A DNA stretch of 64,000 nt from Cheiracanthium punctorium (Eukaryota > Arthropoda > Arachnida > Araneae > Cheiracanthiidae), in the NCBI GenBank assembly GCA_038373885.1, contig JAWZYV010000069.1:496001-560000 (forward strand), read 5' to 3'. Both the position numbers and the translations under genes were made by a program. Below are positions 59,756-64,000 of this stretch, piece by piece; within the stretch, counting starts at the first letter, position 1, and each line of letters starts with the position of its first letter. The notes under the pieces are model-generated. The model ran no database searches. It saw only the letters and a list, made by a program, of their open reading frames with translations, and was not told where the DNA came from.

Positions 59756-62316
59756 TGATCATGCGATTATTTTGGGATCCTGGGATGTTTTTTTTCGTTA
59801 TATTGGTTTGCCACCGGCCAAGGGAAACTTGGAATAGTCTGGAAATTAACAGTAGAAGTAGGAGAAAATTGCAATGTTTAGCAAAAAACATGGAAAATAT
59901 AAAATGTGATCTGAAAAATTATCTGAAGTTTGCATTTATAAATTAATTTTACATTTGCCGTATGTCTGGAATGCTCCAACGTGACTTGACCTAGTTGCGC
60001 AACAGTGGCATGTACAGAATTTTTGGGGAGAGAGAGAGAAAGGCTATGTTTTTTTTTAAGCGTATTTAAACGTAACAAAATATACAATAAAGCAAAATAT
60101 TATTTTAAAGCAATTTCTTTTCCATCCAACCCCTTTCCGGAAAAATTCCGTCCGGAAAAACCGCCACTGTTGCTCACCTACTTCTAGTCATATTTGAAGC
60201 ATTCGAAACTTGGGCAGATGAAAAATTATTTATAAATGCAGACTCCGGGTAATTTTATCCGGATTGCATTTCAAGTTTTCTAATTTTTAGCCAAAATTTG
60301 CCGTTTTTCCTAATTTTTATTTTGATAAAATAAAATTGCCTGACTACTCCAGGTTTTTCTTTTTTCCTTGAACTCTGGCTTCTCTGTATATGCCAAAAAA
60401 ATCTAGCATTCCGAATAAATCGCACGATCATCATTCCGCATTTCTATAAGCATGGGCAGAATTTTTGGCGCACAATTTAACTGTCAATATTGTAACTGCC
60501 AAATGATGTCAACTTTTTTCTTTCTCTCGCCCGGCACTCTTTAATAATATATTTATTAAGGATTCATCTAGAGAAAAAAAATTCCTTTCGCAAAGATGGA
60601 GAGAAATCTTCATCAAAATGCTAAAATGATTGTATACTCCTATTTGGTAGTGAAAATTGCATTTTTTAAACAGCTTGCAAAAACATCAATGAAAAGAAGC
60701 TCTAAAATCAAATTTTTTTGGTACAAATTATTTATTGATTTTTTAGGATTGACTTATGTTTAGAACTCGGAACTTTCAATACTTTGAAGGGTCCACTTCT
60801 CAAAAGCTTTGCCAAAATTATTTGTTTCCATTTTTTGCCTGCAGTTTTTATGATGAGGATGCTAATATCGCAAAAAATAATTCTATTTCGAATGTTAGTT
60901 TTAATGAGGCTTAAAAAACTAAAACCTGTGTGCATTTTAGAGAAAGTTTTTTTCTATTATTACTTTACCATTCTAAGATTTTCTTTTCGCATTTTGCGAA
61001 AAATGCTTAATCCACGCGCTAGGTATAAATAAATAATTTATTATTTTTTTTCCTTTACGATGAAAAATAACACTTTAGCAAATATTTTCATTCATGTCTT
61101 GAAGACCTTGATTTAAAAATCAGTACTAAAAAATAATGCTAATGAATCAGTACAGAATTTTTTGTTAGGTTCGTAAAGGAAATAACGAAACTTTATAATC
61201 GTGTTATTCGAAGCGTTATAACTACTTTAAATATTTGTTGTAATTCAATGATTTTTTAACCCAGTCATAGGCGAGTTTATATGTAGAGAGTCGAAAGTAC
61301 TTGCGAATTTTCTGGCCCATATTTTAGGATTTATCCACATGTTTTTCCTGCACTGAAATATATATCTGACGTGAAAATTAAAGCAAGTATTAATTATACA
61401 TATAAATACTGCAGGAGAATAAATTAATTATTCTTAAAATGAAAGTCGGAAAACTAACTGCTGCTTGCACACGTAATTAGACGGGAAAATATATAATTAA
61501 AAGCGATGATTCTTGTGGACATTTTTTGATTTAGTATGAGAGCTTTCTTTAAGAATAGAATCAAGAGAAACTTTATAAGCTAAATATAATTTAGAATCCA
61601 TAAATATGGAAAAAATACTTATCTATTATTACCGAAAAGACCCCCCCCCCCCCAAAAAAAAAAAAAAAAAAAAAAACGCCAATGATAATTGATTTTACAG
61701 GTCGTAAGTACTCTTACCACGGCCTTAGAAATGGCTAAACTAAATAAGAAAAAATAGCGTTCGAATCGAACTGTATTTGGCTCATATTACCCTATTAAGG
61801 ACGTATATATATATATATATATATTTCATTTACTATCAGTTTTTAATGGTTTTGACCAAAAAAAAAAAAAAAACCCTTCCTAATAAATATTTCTGAAATT
61901 TTTGTCCTAGTTAATCAAATGTAATTTTATGAGTTGTCCTAAATAGTTGCTTAAAGATTATGCAAGCTAAAAGTTGATATATTTTGTGCATGTACAGTTA
62001 ATTATTTACTGTATATGCTCATGCTCATATCATCATATCACTAAATATTTTTCTCTTTATTTAACATTTCAGTAGAATATTTCTTAGTTGCCTTCTAAAA
62101 GTGTCTCTTTGTTATAGAAGTTGATTGCGAACTCTTAAGTTACAAACATATGTCCGAAAAAATTCCAATATCTTCCTCATTGTATGTTTGATATTTACAA
62201 ATATGCATGCAAAACATTGCTCATTATAATGTTAATGCTGCGGACCACTTCTGCTTTTTCTGATACAGTGGAATGCAAAAGAATTTTCTTTAATTCATTT
62301 TGTTGATTCCCAAAAT
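59756..62316. other. Non-coding stretch
   Basis: AT-rich with C-, A- and TA-runs at 61640-61670 and 61806-61824. No gene or bounded repeat was found. At 59810-59940 and 60240-60380 there are words related to the dispersed repeat noted at 17950. Confidence 0.4.
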
Positions 62317-62571
62317 GCACTGGAGATTGATGTTGTGGTGGGATTAACGCCAATTATCTACCCGAGGGATCTAGGCCTGGGTGGGGTGCCCTCAGTGGGG
62401 GTCTTTCTAAGGGGTCCTAACCCGTATTTACACGGAAGTTTCGGAGAAAACCACGGAAAACTCCGAACGATTAGGTCGGCGGACTAGACCTGGTTTCGAA
62501 CCAGGCACCTCTCGTCTCCCAGTTCAGTGCGCGATGCACTATGCCACTGGTGGGGCCGCACCGGAGATTGA
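62317..62571 (-). mobile_element. tRNA-derived SINE, minus strand, 227 bp
   Basis: The SINE spans 62331-62557. It is flanked by a 14-bp duplication with one mismatch, GCACTGGAGATTGA (62317-62330) and GCACCGGAGATTGA (62558-62571). Read on the minus strand it starts GGCCCCACCAGTGGCATAGT (A-box region), then CTGGTTCGAAACCAGG (B box), then a body GGAGTTTTCCGTGGTTTTCT shared with 10439-10652. Confidence 0.85.
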
Positions 62572-63181
62572 ATTTTCACTAGAAAGTAGAGTTCAACATA
62601 TTCTTTATGCGTCCGCGAAGTTTCTAGGCAATTTTCGCATTTCTTTTCGCTATATAGGATAAAATAAAAATAAATGCTTTAACCTCTTTACTATAAATTC
62701 TTTTTTCCCTAATATAATACAATTAAGAGAATATTACAATATCTGAAAAGTTTCAGATTCGGTATAGATTATTAAGTTTTTGTCTTTCAAATAGTTATCC
62801 AAAGAAAAAGTTCCGATGAAAATACATCCTCTTCCGCGAATCCACTTTTCTCCGTGTTGGCGATCTCTTGGCGCAGCTAAGGGCGCTTAGCGGGAGTTTT
62901 TAAAATCTGGTAACCTAGAACTGTTGCCTCTGACTTTTCGTCTTTCTGGTAACTTAGATCCTTCAGGCAGAATCAGATCTCTGCTTTGCCGTGGGCGCCG
63001 CGATCGCCGGATCGCTATCGTCTCTCTTTACTGTTCGGATATCCAATCTCAGTTCTCTGTTTTTCAAATGATGGAATTGTAACTAGTATCCTTTCGATAT
63101 CTGAAAGCTCGGGAGTTAATTTTCAATGAAGGTTCCGTTTTTGAAGACAAGCGTGTTTGTGTGTTGAGTCCCTGATTTGGA
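62572..63181 (+). promoter_or_regulatory. Putative alternative promoter and 5' UTR
   Basis: From about 62830 the sequence becomes less AT-rich and CpG-bearing (GCCGTGGGCGCCGCGATCGC near 62990), unlike the flanks, and leads into the ATG exon at 63182. There is no clear TATA box. I infer a promoter; the start site is not visible. Confidence 0.4.
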
Positions 63182-63313
63182 ATGTTTACTTTCGAAAGCG
63201 GCACTTCGAATCTTATGGGCCAGCTGAACTTCCCCGAACTTCGGGGGAGTCCTGCTGGCACTGCCGGTATGGGATGTAACAACAACACTTTATCGTACTC
63301 TCTTCCATTCCAG
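63182..63313 (+). CDS. Putative alternative first coding exon
   Basis: The ATG at 63182 opens 44 codons (MFTFESGTSNLMGQLNFPEL, then RGSPAGTAGMGCNNN, ending LSYSLPFQ) up to a strong donor CCAG|GTGAGT at 63313/63314. The exon ends in phase 0, the same phase as 17588-17626, so both could splice to one shared downstream exon. The CpG-rich upstream sequence supports a promoter. Reading on past the donor is possible to a stop at 63440, but the donor is near-consensus. Product unrecognised. Confidence 0.55.
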
Positions 63314-64000
63314 GTGAGTTTTGTTTTTGTTTTAAGGGTGTTCCTTTTGAAAAGCGATTGTCTTCAAAGGACTTTTGAACTGCTTTATAAACAAACTAAT
63401 GATATTGAACACTCGAAAACATTAATAAAGTTTCTTCACTGATGCACTATAAACTAACATCAACAGTCAGCCTATATATCTCACATGCATCTTCAGAAGA
63501 AATTCATAAGCACAAAAATTACCTTAAAAATCGTCGAAATATTCCCAAATTTCGCACGTTTAGAATTTTTTCCCGAGTAATTTGTAATTCCTATAGGGTT
63601 CATTGTTTGCAATAGTTCACAGTACAACTTGCTAAGAGACATTCTAAATTTTTTCGAGTCTAGTGCAATTGAATTCTTTAAAAAGCTGTTCAAAAATTAC
63701 TTAAAAGAACAGCCTTAAGTAATAAATACTCATTAGTAATGTACGTAATAATAATTAACTATACCCATTTAAATAAAATTAAGCAGCTGATTAAATTATT
63801 ATGACGTTTAGCTGTTAGCCGAACAGTGGATATTTTGCTATAAATATATTTTTTTCACTCTTCCAGTGAGAACTCGTTATTAAGTTGGTAAAAAACTGAA
63901 AATCGTTCCGCGCTCCGAAAATCAGAATATTTAAATATCCCACGAAATTATATAAACATTCAAAGTTGTTTTAATAGATGCAAATTGGGATATCAAAAGT
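63314..64000 (+). other. Intron-like flank with dispersed repeat copy 2
   Basis: At 63630-63718 about 90 bp match 41275-41375 (GAGACATTCTAAATTTTTT, AAGCTGTTCAAAAATT, CTTAAAAGAACAGCCTTAAG). The rest shows nothing recognisable. It is presumably the intron after 63313. Confidence 0.55.

Overview
The window is eukaryotic nuclear DNA: visibly AT-rich, no operons, GT/AG-bounded coding exons separated by kilobase introns, and dense transposon debris. The element types (Tc1/mariner and pogo-like elements flanked by TA, hAT-type elements with 8-bp target duplications, tRNA-derived SINEs) fit an arthropod. An arachnid or other chelicerate is my guess, but nothing here proves it.

The only host gene I can build lies on the + strand. 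A putative non-coding first exon ends at 2027. Coding exons follow at 3532-3613, 11801-11865, 11956-12064, 16169-16194 (a 26-nt microexon) and 17588-17626. They join in one open frame of 107 residues that carries a PPAKRKRD nuclear-localisation-like motif. I do not recognise the protein. At 63182-63313 a second, CpG-rich ATG exon ends in the same phase (0) as the 17588-17626 exon, so it could be an alternative first exon of the same gene, whose body would lie beyond the window.

Everything else is intronic or intergenic and built of repeats. The main items are: a 75-bp minisatellite (2160-2670) beside a perfect GC-rich hairpin (2732-2781); a 2.0-kb hAT-type element carrying a decayed multicopy protein gene (7559-9581); a foldback (15490-16090); a mariner-like element with 115-bp inverted ends (18196-19873); pogo-like and MITE elements (21104-22652); a long-TIR foldback split by a 3.6-kb hAT-type element (25266-29710); a 570-bp terminal-repeat element whose LTR-like ends contain tRNA-like Pol III boxes (30579-31148); two Tc1 elements (33368-34245 decayed; 44354-45859 nearly intact with one frameshift); and many 136-865 bp hAT-type MITEs with exact 8-bp duplications.

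The most unusual object is the 30579-31148 element. It looks like a TRIM (miniature LTR retrotransposon) with a PBS-like and a PPT-like site, and a tRNA-type A box and B box inside each terminal repeat, reminiscent of the 5S-bearing Cassandra TRIMs of plants. The second most informative is the nested 25266-29710 structure, because removing the inner element with one copy of its duplication restores the outer inverted repeat.
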